Shown piece by piece: positions 1-9,592 of a stretch of 59,397 bases of DNA. The notes below the pieces were generated by a model that did no database searches, was not told the DNA's origin, and saw only the letters and a program-made list of their open reading frames with translations. The position numbers were made by a program, and so were the translations under genes. The stretch's first letter is position 1. Each line of letters opens with the position of its first letter. Source of the DNA: JAGNZR01 sp051659505 (GTDB lineage Bacteria; Fusobacteriota; Fusobacteriia; Fusobacteriales; Fusobacteriaceae). The stretch spans positions 1-59,397 of the forward strand of contig JBOFOQ010000008.1 in assembly GCA_051659505.1 (NCBI GenBank). The letters are read 5' to 3'.

Positions 1-9
1 ATATTTAAG

Positions 10-125
10 CTTGGTAAAAATAGCTACGGAGGTACACCTGGTCACATTTCGAACCCAGAAGTTAAGCCCGTAAACGCTGAAGGTACTTGGTGGGAAGCTG
101 CCTGGGAGAATAGGAATTTGCCAAG
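10..125 (+). rRNA. rrf: 5S ribosomal RNA
   Basis: The sequence has the conserved 5S core (ttcgaacccagaagttaagc near 48-67) and a closing terminal stem: bases 10-18 pair with 117-125. It is about 116 nt, the normal 5S length. It should be the last gene of an rRNA operon whose 16S and 23S genes lie upstream of the window. Confidence 0.95.
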
Positions 126-141
126 CTTTTTTATTGAAAAG

Positions 142-187
142 AAAAGCCTAAAGATTATGAAATATTAATCTTTAGGCTTTTTTTATA
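142..187 (+). terminator. Intrinsic terminator of the rRNA operon
   Basis: A long stem (aaagcctaaagatta pairs with ttaatctttaggcttt around a short AT loop) is followed directly by a T tract. Its position just after the 5S gene fits an rRNA operon terminator. Confidence 0.85.
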
Positions 188-283
188 TTAATTCACTAGT
201 ATTTTATTGAAAAATAAGATAAAATATAACGTAAAATAAAAATTAAAATAAAATTTATAACATTTCAATAGGGGAGCTAAACA

Positions 284-847
284 ATGAAAAAAGCTATATT
301 TTTAGACCGAGATGGAACAATAAATATTGAGAAAAATTATCTGTATAAAATAGAAGATTTTGAATTTGAAAAAGGAGCACTAGAAGCTATTAAAATATTT
401 ACAGAGTTAGACTATGAAATAATTGTTGTAACTAACCAATCAGGGATAGCTCGTGGATATTTTGATGAAAATGATTTGAAAAAATTAAATGATTATATGA
501 TAAAAAAAATAGAAGAATATGGTGGTAAAATTACTGATACATATTTTTGCCCACATCATGAAAAAAATGGAATGGGAATATATAAAAAAAAATGTTCTTG
601 TAGAAAACCAGAGTCTGGAATGCTGTTGAAAGGGATAGAAAAATACAGAATCAATAAAAAAATTTCCTATATGGTTGGAGATAAAATTTCAGATGTAAAA
701 GCTGGATTAAATATCGGAATAGCTTCTATATTAGTAAAAACAGGATATGGGGAAAATAAAATTGAAGAGGAAAATAAACATTTAAAATTTCTAACTTTTG
801 ATAATTTGTTAGAATTTGCAATTTTTTTAAAAAAAAATTGTAAATAG
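284..847 (+). CDS. gmhB: D-glycero-beta-D-manno-heptose 1,7-bisphosphate 7-phosphatase
   Basis: HAD-superfamily phosphatase of 187 aa, normal for GmhB. The nucleophile motif DRDGT is at residues 8-12, the second HAD motif TNQSG at 50-54, and GDK at 132-134. The zinc-binding set C89, H91, C104, C106 is the hallmark that separates GmhB from generic HAD enzymes. It removes the C7 phosphate during ADP-heptose synthesis for the lipopolysaccharide inner core, which implies a Gram-negative envelope. A HisB-type histidinol phosphatase is the alternative, but no his genes are nearby. The ATG follows a ggggag ribosome site. It heads the wall-synthesis cluster. Confidence 0.88.
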   Translation: MKKAIFLDRDGTINIEKNYLYKIEDFEFEKGALEAIKIFTELDYEIIVVTNQSGIARGYFDENDLKKLNDYMIKKIEEYGGKITDTYFCPHHEKNGMGIYKKKCSCRKPESGMLLKGIEKYRINKKISYMVGDKISDVKAGLNIGIASILVKTGYGENKIEEENKHLKFLTFDNLLEFAIFLKKNCK

Positions 848-913
848 TGTTTTTAAATGATAGAATATATAGTTATAATTAATATTATCTTATATATGAA
901 TGAAAGGAAAAAA

Positions 914-2224
914 ATGAAAAAACTAGCGCTGATAATAAAAGAATATTTAGAAAAAGTTAATATAAAATTAAATGATTTAACTTTTAATAAAATAGAAATG
1001 GATAGTAGAAAAATTGAGACTGGAGATTTGTTTTTTGCTATAAATAACGGGAATAATTTTATATTAGAAGTATTAAAAAAAAATCCCAGTTTAATTATTT
1101 CTGATCTAAAAAAAAATAGAATTATTGATTCTAGAATTGTTTATGTTGAAGATACTGTGGAAACTATGCAAGAGTTGGCTAAGCTATATAGAATAGCTCT
1201 AAAAACAAAAGTTATAGGGATAACAGGAAGTAATGGAAAAACTACGACTAAAGATATATTATATTCTATTTTATCTTCTCACTTTAAAGTGAAAAAAACA
1301 GAAGGAAATAATAATAATCAAATAGGGTTACCTTTTACTATATTAAAAACCAGAGAAGAGTGTGATTTTTTAATTTTAGAAATGGGAATGAGTGATTTAG
1401 GAGAGATAGATTTTTTGTGTAAAATTTCAAATCCAGATTATGCTATTATTACAAATATTGGAATATCCCATATAGAAATACTAGGGAGCAAGGAAAATAT
1501 ATTTAAAGCAAAATCGGAGATTTTAAAATATGTTAAAAAAGAAAATCTTTTTATATCTGGAGATGACAAATATTTAAAAGCGTTAGAAGGAAATCAAGTA
1601 GGAATTGAAAATGGCAGATTCATAATTTCAAATTTTAAAGAGGATTCTAAAGGGATGAGTTTTTATTTTGAGGAAAAAAAGTATAGCATTAAACTGAATG
1701 GGACTCATGTAGCAATAGATGCTGGTTTATGCATAGCCTTAAGCTTAGCTCTAGGTCTAGACTCTACAAAGATTCAGGAGGGCTTAAAACTATGTGCTTT
1801 AACCCCTATGAGATTTGAAAAGGTGTTTTGGAAAAAAATACTTTGTATTAACGATGCTTATAATGCTAGCCCTGTATCTATGAGTCTAGGTTTAGAAACC
1901 TTTGAAAAAATTTATATGGCTAATTATAAAGTAGCTGTTTTAGGGGATATGTTAGAGCTAGGGGAACAGGAACTAGAATATCATATGAAAGTAATAAAAA
2001 AAGCCTTAACTTTTGATAAAATATATTTATTAGGAAAAAGAATGGGAAAAGCTTTAGATACATTAAAAATAAATAATAAAAAAATAGAGTACTGTGAAAA
2101 TAAAAAGGTACTAATAGAAAGGCTTGGAATATTATTAGAAAAAAAAATAATTGATGATAAAATACCTGTATTGTTTCTAAAGGCTTCTAGAGGTATAAAA
2201 TTAGAAGAAATTTTAGAAGATTAA
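914..2224 (+). CDS. murF: UDP-MurNAc-tripeptide D-Ala-D-Ala ligase MurF
   Basis: 436 aa Mur ligase that adds D-Ala-D-Ala to the UDP-MurNAc-tripeptide in the cytoplasm. The ATP loop GSNGKTTT is at residues 105-112. An N-terminal substrate-binding domain with a MDSR motif near 29-32 and a C-terminal Rossmann-like domain follow the Mur ligase order. An in-frame ATG lies 19 codons upstream (857), but the start at 914 has an aagga ribosome site at proper spacing and begins with the normal family N-terminus. It is followed by mraY after about 50 nt with no terminator. Confidence 0.93.
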   Translation: MKKLALIIKEYLEKVNIKLNDLTFNKIEMDSRKIETGDLFFAINNGNNFILEVLKKNPSLIISDLKKNRIIDSRIVYVEDTVETMQELAKLYRIALKTKVIGITGSNGKTTTKDILYSILSSHFKVKKTEGNNNNQIGLPFTILKTREECDFLILEMGMSDLGEIDFLCKISNPDYAIITNIGISHIEILGSKENIFKAKSEILKYVKKENLFISGDDKYLKALEGNQVGIENGRFIISNFKEDSKGMSFYFEEKKYSIKLNGTHVAIDAGLCIALSLALGLDSTKIQEGLKLCALTPMRFEKVFWKKILCINDAYNASPVSMSLGLETFEKIYMANYKVAVLGDMLELGEQELEYHMKVIKKALTFDKIYLLGKRMGKALDTLKINNKKIEYCENKKVLIERLGILLEKKIIDDKIPVLFLKASRGIKLEEILED

Positions 2225-2273
2225 TCTTTTTATTAAAAACAACAAACAATAAGAACAACAAGGAGAATAGAGC

Positions 2274-3362
2274 ATGTTATATTTTATTTCTAAAATATGG
2301 GAAAGATTTAATTTTTTATCATCAATTTATATGAGAGCTTTTATCGCCTTCATAATTGCGTTTTCAATGATAATTATATTGGGAAAACCTTTTATATCAT
2401 ATCTAAAAAGAAAAAAATATGGAGAAGGTATAAGAAATGAGGGACCTGAGTCGCATTTTTCAAAAAAAGGAACCCCCACTATGGGTGGTATACTAATAGT
2501 ATTTGCACTTATCGTGACCAATATAATTACAGGGAATTTAGAGAATCCATACACTCTTCTCCTTATGCTTGTTACAATTTTATTTTCTGCAATTGGATTT
2601 TTAGATGACTATAAGAAATTTACAGTAAATAAAAAAGGACTTTCAGGAAAGAAAAAAATATTAGGTCAGTGTTTCATTGCAATAATTTTATGGGTTTTTG
2701 TACTTTATTTTAAACCTAATGCAGGAGATATATTAAATTTATCTATAATTAATCCAATTTATCCTAGTAGTTATTTGTATATAGGCTCATTTGGAATGTT
2801 TATATTTATAGCAATTATTTTAATAGGGAGTTCCAATGCTGTAAATCTAACTGATGGTCTAGATGGCCTAGCTATAATGCCAGTTGTAATAGCTTCTTTA
2901 ATTTTTTCAATTATAGCATATTTTACAGGACATGTAGTATTTAGTGAGCACCTTAATTTAAATTATGGAATAGGAATAGGGGAAATAACTATATTTATGG
3001 CCTCAATTTGTGGAGCAGGATTAGGTTTTTTATGGTATAATTTTTATCCTGCACAAATTTTCATGGGGGATACAGGTTCTCTTACTCTTGGTGGAATATT
3101 GGGAACAGTTGCAATAATATTGAAACAAGAACTATTACTACCTATTATAGGAGCAGTTTTTGTTATGGAAGCAATGTCTGTAATCATACAAGTAGGTTCA
3201 TTTAAAATAAGAGGAAAAAGGGTGTTTAAAATGGCACCAATACACCATCATTTTGAATTAAGAGGGCAACCAGAAACGAAAGTAACTATGAGATTTTGGA
3301 TAATTGCAATAATGTTTGGAATTATAGCTTTAGGTTTAATAAGACTTAGAGGGATAATCTAA
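2274..3362 (+). CDS. mraY: Phospho-N-acetylmuramoyl-pentapeptide transferase MraY
   Basis: Polytopic membrane enzyme of 362 aa that transfers phospho-MurNAc-pentapeptide to undecaprenyl phosphate to make lipid I. The first membrane segment (about residues 20-40) is followed by the family TPTMGG motif, the Asp-rich FLDDYKK loop, NLTDGLDGLA, FMGDTGSL and the C-terminal APIHHHFE motif, all intact. About ten hydrophobic segments fit the known topology. The ATG is preceded by aaggag. It lies between murF and murD, as in standard dcw clusters. Confidence 0.96.
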   Translation: MLYFISKIWERFNFLSSIYMRAFIAFIIAFSMIIILGKPFISYLKRKKYGEGIRNEGPESHFSKKGTPTMGGILIVFALIVTNIITGNLENPYTLLLMLVTILFSAIGFLDDYKKFTVNKKGLSGKKKILGQCFIAIILWVFVLYFKPNAGDILNLSIINPIYPSSYLYIGSFGMFIFIAIILIGSSNAVNLTDGLDGLAIMPVVIASLIFSIIAYFTGHVVFSEHLNLNYGIGIGEITIFMASICGAGLGFLWYNFYPAQIFMGDTGSLTLGGILGTVAIILKQELLLPIIGAVFVMEAMSVIIQVGSFKIRGKRVFKMAPIHHHFELRGQPETKVTMRFWIIAIMFGIIALGLIRLRGII

Positions 3363-3373
3363 TTAAGTAAAAA

Positions 3374-3400
3374 ATAACCACGGAATACAGCCGTGGTTAT
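3374..3400 (+). other. Intercistronic hairpin between mraY and murD
   Basis: A perfect 10-bp inverted repeat (ataaccacgg / ccgtggttat) with a 7-nt loop lies 12 nt after the mraY stop and 32 nt before the murD start. It is GC-rich for this genome. No T tract follows, so it is probably not an intrinsic terminator. An RNA processing or stability element is an inference. Confidence 0.6.
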
Positions 3401-3431
3401 AGTTATATCAAGTAAATTTACGAGGTGTAAA

Positions 3432-4739
3432 ATGAAAAAAGCAATTGTTTTTGGAGCTGGAATAAGTGGAATGAGTGCAATGAAAATTTTAGAAACAAAT
3501 GATTATGAAGTTGTTTTAGTTGATGATAAAATTGGAATGAGCTCCTCAGAGGCTATAAAAATCTTAGATGAAATATCTTTATTTGTAAAAAGTCCAGGAA
3601 TTCCATATGTTGAAATAGTAAAAAAATCATTGGAAAAAAATATAGAAGTTATAAATGAAATCGAAGTAAGTTATAGAGAATTAAAAAAAAAATCACCTCT
3701 AACTAAAATAATAGCAATAACAGGAACTAATGGAAAAACGACTACAACAGCAAAAATAGCAGAACTTATTAATTTTTCAGGGATGAAAGCGGAACCTTGT
3801 GGAAATATAGGTAAAGCTTTTGGTGAGATAGTTTTAAAAAATGAGAAACTAGATTATGTTGTATTAGAACTAAGTTCTTTTCAACTTGAAAATTTAAAAG
3901 AGTTTAAAGCTGATATTGCTTTAGTAATTAATTTAACTCCAGATCATATTGATAGATACACTAGTTTAGATGAGTATTATGATGTTAAGTTTAATATAGC
4001 AAACAACCAAACTAAAGAAGATTATTTTGTGATAAATTTAGATGATAAAGAAAGTATAAAACGTATACATAGAGTGAAAAGCAAAAAAATTAAAATTTCT
4101 AAAAACAAAACTGAAAATTCTGATATATTTGTAAAAAATAATGGTTTAATATATAATGAAACTAAAATAATAGATATAGATAAATTATCTTTAAAAGGGG
4201 AACATAATTTAGAAAATATGATGTTTGTAGCTGCAGTTGCAAAAATTATAGGAATAAAAAATGAGGTATTAGAAAAATTTTTATGTTCAACAAAATCAAT
4301 TGAACATAGATTAGAAGATTTTTTTAAAACAAATGAAATAACTTTTATAAACGATTCTAAAGGAACGAATATAGATTCAACTAAGTTTGCATTAGAAGCT
4401 TATCCAAATAGTATTTTAATTTGCGGTGGAAAAGATAAAAAATTAAACTTACTACCCTTAGCTAAATTAATAAAACAATTTGCTAAAGAAGTTTATTTAA
4501 TTGGGGAAAACAGTTCTCTAATAATAAAGGAATTAGAAAAAATAGGGTTTGAAAAAGAAAAAATATTCGATTTGAAAAATCTTGAAAATTGTATTGTATC
4601 TTTAAAGGACAGATTAAATTTAAATGAAAAAAATAATATACTTTTTTCCCCAGCTACTTCTAGTTATGATCAGTTTAAAAATTATGAGGAAAGAGGAAAA
4701 GAATTTAAAAAAATGATAAGGTTATATTTTGGAGGATAA
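3432..4739 (+). CDS. murD: UDP-MurNAc-L-alanine:D-glutamate ligase MurD
   Basis: 435 aa Mur ligase that adds D-Glu to UDP-MurNAc-L-Ala. The N-terminal Rossmann motif GAGISGMS is at residues 8-15, the ATP loop GTNGKTTT at 98-105, with the central ELSSFQLE motif and the C-terminal SPATSSYD segment typical of MurD. Translation could open at 3393, but that would begin inside the upstream hairpin. The ATG at 3432 follows gaggtg. The last codons contain the ggagg ribosome site for murG, whose ATG follows the stop without a gap. Confidence 0.94.
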   Translation: MKKAIVFGAGISGMSAMKILETNDYEVVLVDDKIGMSSSEAIKILDEISLFVKSPGIPYVEIVKKSLEKNIEVINEIEVSYRELKKKSPLTKIIAITGTNGKTTTTAKIAELINFSGMKAEPCGNIGKAFGEIVLKNEKLDYVVLELSSFQLENLKEFKADIALVINLTPDHIDRYTSLDEYYDVKFNIANNQTKEDYFVINLDDKESIKRIHRVKSKKIKISKNKTENSDIFVKNNGLIYNETKIIDIDKLSLKGEHNLENMMFVAAVAKIIGIKNEVLEKFLCSTKSIEHRLEDFFKTNEITFINDSKGTNIDSTKFALEAYPNSILICGGKDKKLNLLPLAKLIKQFAKEVYLIGENSSLIIKELEKIGFEKEKIFDLKNLENCIVSLKDRLNLNEKNNILFSPATSSYDQFKNYEERGKEFKKMIRLYFGG

Positions 4740-5810
4740 ATGAAAAAAATTATTCTAACAACAGGTGGGACAGGTGGTCATATATATCCCGCTCTAGCAG
4801 TTGCTGATAAATTAAAAGAAAGAAATGCAGAAGTTCTCTTTATTGGAAGTTCCTCTCGAATGGAAAAGAAAATAGTTCCTGAGTTAGGCTATAGATTTAT
4901 AGGGTTAGAGGTTTATCCCCCTAAGACAGTAAAAAAAATATTCTTATTGTTGATTTCTGTATTTAAAGCAATAAAAATAGTATATAATGAGAAACCAGAT
5001 GCTATAATAGGGTTTGGAAACTATATTTCTATACCTACTATTTTAGCAGGTATAATATTGAGAAAAAAAATATATTTGCAAGAACAAAATGCTAATTTAG
5101 GGCTTACTAATAAAATTTTTTATAAATTTTCAAAAAAACTTTTTCTAGCATTTGAATCAACTTTTAATGATATTCCTATTAAATATGAGAAAAAACTTTT
5201 AGTAACAGGGAACCCCTTAAGAAAAGAGATTGAAGGGATTAATAGAGAATTAGAAAGAGAACGTTTAAAAGTAGAAGAAAATGAGAGAATATTACTAATA
5301 ACAGGTGGTAGTTTAGGAGCAGAAGATATAAATACTGCTATAGTAAATGTCTGGAGTAAAATTTATGAAAATAAATCATTAAGAATATATTGGGCAACTG
5401 GGGAAGATAATTATGATAAATTAATAAAAAAAATAGAGAAACTAAAAATTAACGATATAGTAAAACCATATTTTAATAATATAATAAATATTATGGCTGC
5501 TGCTGATTTAGTACTATGTAGGGCAGGGGCATTAACTATATCAGAAATAATTGAGTTGGAAAAACCATCTATTTTAATTCCTTATAACTCAATAAAAGTT
5601 GGACAATATGAAAATGCCAAAATTTTAGAGGAATTATCAGCAACCTATGTATATAAAAATAGCGAGGCTAATTTAGCAGTTGAGAAAGCTTTAGAACTTG
5701 TTATGAATAATGAGAGCTTAGAGTTAATGAGTTCAAAAGTTAAAAGTTTAAAGAAAAAAAATTCAGCTGATGAAATAGTTGAAGAGCTTGATATTTGGAG
5801 GAATGAATGA
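4740..5810 (+). CDS. murG: UDP-GlcNAc:undecaprenyl-PP-MurNAc-pentapeptide GlcNAc transferase MurG
   Basis: 356 aa GT28 glycosyltransferase that converts lipid I to lipid II on the inner face of the membrane. The N-terminal glycine-rich loop TTGGTGGH is at residues 7-14, and a second G-loop GGSLGA lies near the start of the C-terminal half. The donor-binding segment RAGALTISE and the EQNA motif are present. The start abuts the murD stop, and the end overlaps murC by four bases (ATGA), so translation is probably coupled. Confidence 0.95.
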   Translation: MKKIILTTGGTGGHIYPALAVADKLKERNAEVLFIGSSSRMEKKIVPELGYRFIGLEVYPPKTVKKIFLLLISVFKAIKIVYNEKPDAIIGFGNYISIPTILAGIILRKKIYLQEQNANLGLTNKIFYKFSKKLFLAFESTFNDIPIKYEKKLLVTGNPLRKEIEGINRELERERLKVEENERILLITGGSLGAEDINTAIVNVWSKIYENKSLRIYWATGEDNYDKLIKKIEKLKINDIVKPYFNNIINIMAAADLVLCRAGALTISEIIELEKPSILIPYNSIKVGQYENAKILEELSATYVYKNSEANLAVEKALELVMNNESLELMSSKVKSLKKKNSADEIVEELDIWRNE

Positions 5811-7144
5811 AAAAAATATATTTCATAGGTATAAATGGGATTGGCATGAGTGGACTAGCCAAAATTATGAAGATAAAAGGGTACGATGTAATTGGAGCTG
5901 ACTTATCTAGAAGTTATGTGACAGAAAGTTTGGAGGAAATAGGAATAACTGTTTATAGTGAGCATAACTCAGGAAATATGTTAGGAGTAGATACCGTTAT
6001 AGCTTCAAGTGCAATAAAAGAGAGTAATCCTGAATACAGCTATGCTATAAAAAACAATATTAAAATAATAAAAAGAGGGGAGTTATTAGCAGAACTTCTA
6101 AATAATGAAACTGGAATAGCAGTGGCAGGAACTCATGGAAAAACAACTACAAGCTCAATGTTAGGCTCAGCTATATTAAGTAAAGATCCCACTATAGTAG
6201 TAGGAGGGATACTTCCAGAAATTGGTTCTAATGCAAAACCAGGTCTATCAGAATATTTTGTTGCTGAGGCAGATGAAAGTGATAATTCTTTTTTATTTAT
6301 GAAACCTTCATACTCCATAATAACAAATATAGAAGCTGATCATTTGGAAAATCATGGGTCACTAGAGAATATAAAAAAATCTTTTTCTAAATTTATGGAC
6401 CAAACAACAAAAGAGATAATAGCTTGTAATGATTGTTCTAATATTAGAGAATTAATAAAAAATAGAAAAAACATTATAACTTATTCTATAAAAACACAAG
6501 ATGTAAATATTTATGCTAAAAATATTATTGTTGAAAACGAAAAAACAAGGTATAATGTAGTAATAAACAATAAAGATGTAGGAAGATTTTCACTGAGTGT
6601 TCCTGGAAATCATAATATAGCAAATTCGTTACCAGTTATATATTTAGCAAATAAATTTAAAGTAGAGGAAACAGAGCTAAAAAATAAAATATTAGCATTT
6701 AAAGGTGCAAAGAGAAGATATGATGTTTTATATAATGAGCAAATAAAAATTATTGATGATTATGCTCATCATCCAACTGAGATAAAAGCTACGATACAAG
6801 CAGCTAAAAGTATAGAAACAAAAAAAATTGTAGGAATATTTCAACCTCATAGATACAGTAGAGTTAATTTTTTACTAGAAGAATTTAAGCAAGTTTTTCA
6901 TGGAGTAGATGAACTATATATTTTACCAATTTATTCTGCTGGAGAAAAAAATATACACAATATTACACTGGAAAAACTAAAAGATAAAATAGGACATAGT
7001 AATACAAAAATAATTTTAGACAATAAAGAAATAGAAGAATATATTTATTCAAATAAAGAAAATCTAGTATACATATTTATGGGTGCTGGAGATATTTCTA
7101 AATTAGCTCATAAAATAGTTGAGAATATGGAAGTGAAAAGATAA
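5807..7144 (+). CDS. murC: UDP-MurNAc:L-alanine ligase MurC
   Basis: 445 aa Mur ligase that adds the first amino acid (L-Ala) to UDP-MurNAc. The N-terminal nucleotide fold GINGIGMSG starts at residue 8, the ATP loop GTHGKTTT is at 108-115 (the His variant is diagnostic of MurC), and the ADESDNSF and DDYAHHPTE motifs follow. The start overlaps the murG stop as ATGA, with a ggagg site five bases upstream. The stop overlaps the murB start as TAATG. Confidence 0.96.
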   Translation: MKKIYFIGINGIGMSGLAKIMKIKGYDVIGADLSRSYVTESLEEIGITVYSEHNSGNMLGVDTVIASSAIKESNPEYSYAIKNNIKIIKRGELLAELLNNETGIAVAGTHGKTTTSSMLGSAILSKDPTIVVGGILPEIGSNAKPGLSEYFVAEADESDNSFLFMKPSYSIITNIEADHLENHGSLENIKKSFSKFMDQTTKEIIACNDCSNIRELIKNRKNIITYSIKTQDVNIYAKNIIVENEKTRYNVVINNKDVGRFSLSVPGNHNIANSLPVIYLANKFKVEETELKNKILAFKGAKRRYDVLYNEQIKIIDDYAHHPTEIKATIQAAKSIETKKIVGIFQPHRYSRVNFLLEEFKQVFHGVDELYILPIYSAGEKNIHNITLEKLKDKIGHSNTKIILDNKEIEEYIYSNKENLVYIFMGAGDISKLAHKIVENMEVKR

Positions 7145-7986
7145 TGAAAATTATAAAAAATCATTTGATGAAAGAACATTCAAATATGAAAGTTGGTGGA
7201 ATTGCAAAAAATTATTTTATCGTGGAAAACAAAGAAGAAATAAAAAATATTTTAGATAATTATAGTAATATTTTTATTATTGGAAATGGAACTAATACTT
7301 TAATAAAAGATGGAGAATTAAATACAAATTTTTTATCTTTAAAAAAATTAAATAAAATAAACAAAATTGAAGAAAATATTATAGAAGTTCAGGCTGGAGT
7401 TGAATTTTCAGATTTAATAAGTTATATGGAAAAAGAAAACTTATCTGGGTTAGAAAATTTATCTGGGATACCTGGAACAGTTGGTGGCTTAGTTTATATG
7501 AACGGCGGGGCTTATGGAAGTGAAATATTTGATTGCATTTTAGAAATTGAAGTTCTAGATGAAAATAGAAAAATTAAAAAAATTAAAAAAGAAAATATTA
7601 AAACTTCATATAGGAATACAGAGATACAAGAAAAAAAATGGGTTGTAATTTCAGCTAGTTTCAAATTTGAAAAAGGATTTAAAAAAGAGACTATACTTGA
7701 GATACAGAAAAAAAGAGAAACAAGACACCCATTAGAACTACCTAATTTAGGAAGTAGTTTTAAAAATCCTAAAGATAATTTTGCAGCTAAGTTGATTATT
7801 AAGTCTGGGGTTCAAGGTTATAGAATAGGTGATGCACAAGTATCAGAAAAACATCCTAATTTCATAGTAAACTTAGGTGATGCTTCTTATGAAGATATAA
7901 TAAATCTTATAACTTATGTAAAAGAAGAAGTTCTAAATAAAACAGGTATAAATTTAGAAGAGGAGATAGTTATAATAAATGAATAA
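7144..7986 (+). CDS. murB: UDP-N-acetylenolpyruvoylglucosamine reductase MurB (type II)
   Basis: 280 aa FAD flavoprotein that uses NADPH to reduce enolpyruvyl-UDP-GlcNAc to UDP-MurNAc. The FAD-binding GNGTNTL segment, the IPGTVGG motif and the GSSFKNP motif with its catalytic Ser are present. The short length and lack of the extra type I loop place it with Bacillus/Staphylococcus-like type II enzymes. It overlaps murC at its start and ddl at its end, so it belongs to one tightly packed transcription unit. Confidence 0.94.
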   Translation: MKIIKNHLMKEHSNMKVGGIAKNYFIVENKEEIKNILDNYSNIFIIGNGTNTLIKDGELNTNFLSLKKLNKINKIEENIIEVQAGVEFSDLISYMEKENLSGLENLSGIPGTVGGLVYMNGGAYGSEIFDCILEIEVLDENRKIKKIKKENIKTSYRNTEIQEKKWVVISASFKFEKGFKKETILEIQKKRETRHPLELPNLGSSFKNPKDNFAAKLIIKSGVQGYRIGDAQVSEKHPNFIVNLGDASYEDIINLITYVKEEVLNKTGINLEEEIVIINE

Positions 7987-8866
7987 TGAAAATAAAAATT
8001 TAAGAATAGCAGTATTTATGGGTGGTATTTCATCTGAGAGAGAAATATCTTTGAAAAGTGGAAAAGCTATATTAAAAAGTCTACAAAAACAAGGATATGA
8101 TGCTTTTGAAGTAGATTTGAAAGAAGAAAATTTTTTACAAGCTTTTATTGATAATAAGTATGATTTAGCGTACTTAGCACTTCATGGAGAATACGGAGAA
8201 GATGGAAGAGTTCAATCTGTTTTAGATATTTTAAAAAAACCATATACAGGGTCAGGGGTTACTGCTAGTGCAATAGCAATGGATAAAATATATACTAAAA
8301 AAATAGCTGAATCTATAGGAATAAGAGTAGCAAAAAATTATAATTCTCCAGAGGAAATAAATGATTATCCTGTAATAGTAAAACCTGCAAAAGAAGGGTC
8401 TAGTTTTGGAATTTTTATTTGTAAAAATTTACAAGAAACAAAAGATGCAATAAAAAAACTAGGAAATAGTAAAAAAATAATAGAGCAATACATAAAAGGG
8501 GAAGAACTTACTGCTGGAGTCATGAACGGTGAAAGTTTAGGGGTTCTAAGAATAAAATACTCCAATGAACTTTATGATTTTGAGGCAAAATATTCTGATG
8601 GAGGTTGTGTACATGAGGTTCCAGCTAAAATTGTAAAAAGTGCTTATGATGAAGCGGTTTTATCAGCTGTAAAAATTCATGAAGAGCTAGGACTAGCAGG
8701 AATTTCTAGAAGTGATTTTATGCTAAAGGATGGAAAATGTTATTTTTTAGAAGTAAACACTTGCCCAGGAATGACAGAAACAAGTTTAATACCTGATTTA
8801 GGAACAATAAAAGGATATACCTTTGATAATATAGTAAAAAAAATGGTTGAAACATTTAAAAAATAA
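7979..8866 (+). CDS. ddl: D-alanine:D-alanine ligase
   Basis: 295 aa ATP-grasp ligase that makes the D-Ala-D-Ala dipeptide used by MurF. Signature segments are MGGISSEREISL near the N-terminus, LHGEYGEDG, the central ATP-binding VIVKPAKEGSSFG and the C-terminal LEVNTCPGMTETSLIP. It overlaps the murB 3-prime end by eight bases in another frame. Placement between murB and ftsQ is a standard dcw arrangement. Nothing suggests a D-Ala-D-Lac variant. Confidence 0.95.
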   Translation: MNNENKNLRIAVFMGGISSEREISLKSGKAILKSLQKQGYDAFEVDLKEENFLQAFIDNKYDLAYLALHGEYGEDGRVQSVLDILKKPYTGSGVTASAIAMDKIYTKKIAESIGIRVAKNYNSPEEINDYPVIVKPAKEGSSFGIFICKNLQETKDAIKKLGNSKKIIEQYIKGEELTAGVMNGESLGVLRIKYSNELYDFEAKYSDGGCVHEVPAKIVKSAYDEAVLSAVKIHEELGLAGISRSDFMLKDGKCYFLEVNTCPGMTETSLIPDLGTIKGYTFDNIVKKMVETFKK

Positions 8867-8893
8867 AAAATGTTCATAAAAGGAGAGATTTGA

Positions 8894-9592
8894 TTGAAGC
8901 TATTTTTAAATTCAATATTTATATTTTTTTCAATATTTTCAATATATCAAATAGAAACATCTTACATATATAATCCTGTTTTTAAAATTAAAGAAATTTC
9001 TTTTTTAGGTCAATTTTCTTTAGTGAAAAATGAAGCTTCTAAATTAGCAACTGAGCTTTATGAAAAAAATATTTGGGAAGTTGATACTGATTTATTGGAA
9101 AAACAGTTGAAAAAAGATATAAGGATTGAAGAAGTAGATGTTGAATTTAGTGAAATCGGAAAAATTAATATTAAGATAAATCAAAAAAAACCAGAGTACT
9201 ATGTAAAAATTCAAGAAGAGATTTATTCAATAGACTCAAAAGGGAAAATATACTCTTTTATAAATGAAGATAAAATAAAAGAATTACCAGTAATATTTAT
9301 TGAGAATGAAAATGAAATTGCAGAAGTTATAAAAATTTTAACCAAAATAAAAGATGAAAATTTACTACAAATGATATCACAAATTTATTATGAAAACTCT
9401 AAAGAAGTAAACTTTTCAATAAGTGGTAACACAGTTATAAAAACAAATGAAGAGGTATTAACTGAAAAATATAATGTTTTAAGAGAACTTTTTATAAATC
9501 TATCTAAAAATAAAAAAATTGAGTATATAGATTTGAGATTTGATGGTTATGTAGTTAAGAGTACAGGAGATGATAAAGATGGAAAAAAATAA
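8894..9592 (+). CDS. ftsQ: Cell division protein FtsQ/DivIB-like
   Basis: 232 aa bitopic protein. A short N-terminal tail with one hydrophobic segment (about residues 2-20) is followed by a POTRA-like region starting with the family sequence FKIKEISFLGQF near 28-40, then a beta domain ending in an IDLRFDGYVV segment, as in FtsQ. It would link early and late divisome proteins at the septal membrane. The start is TTG with aggaga seven bases upstream; no better ATG exists. Its 3-prime end overlaps ftsA. Identification rests on context plus weak fold signals because FtsQ diverges fast. Confidence 0.82.
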   Translation: MKLFLNSIFIFFSIFSIYQIETSYIYNPVFKIKEISFLGQFSLVKNEASKLATELYEKNIWEVDTDLLEKQLKKDIRIEEVDVEFSEIGKINIKINQKKPEYYVKIQEEIYSIDSKGKIYSFINEDKIKELPVIFIENENEIAEVIKILTKIKDENLLQMISQIYYENSKEVNFSISGNTVIKTNEEVLTEKYNVLRELFINLSKNKKIEYIDLRFDGYVVKSTGDDKDGKK

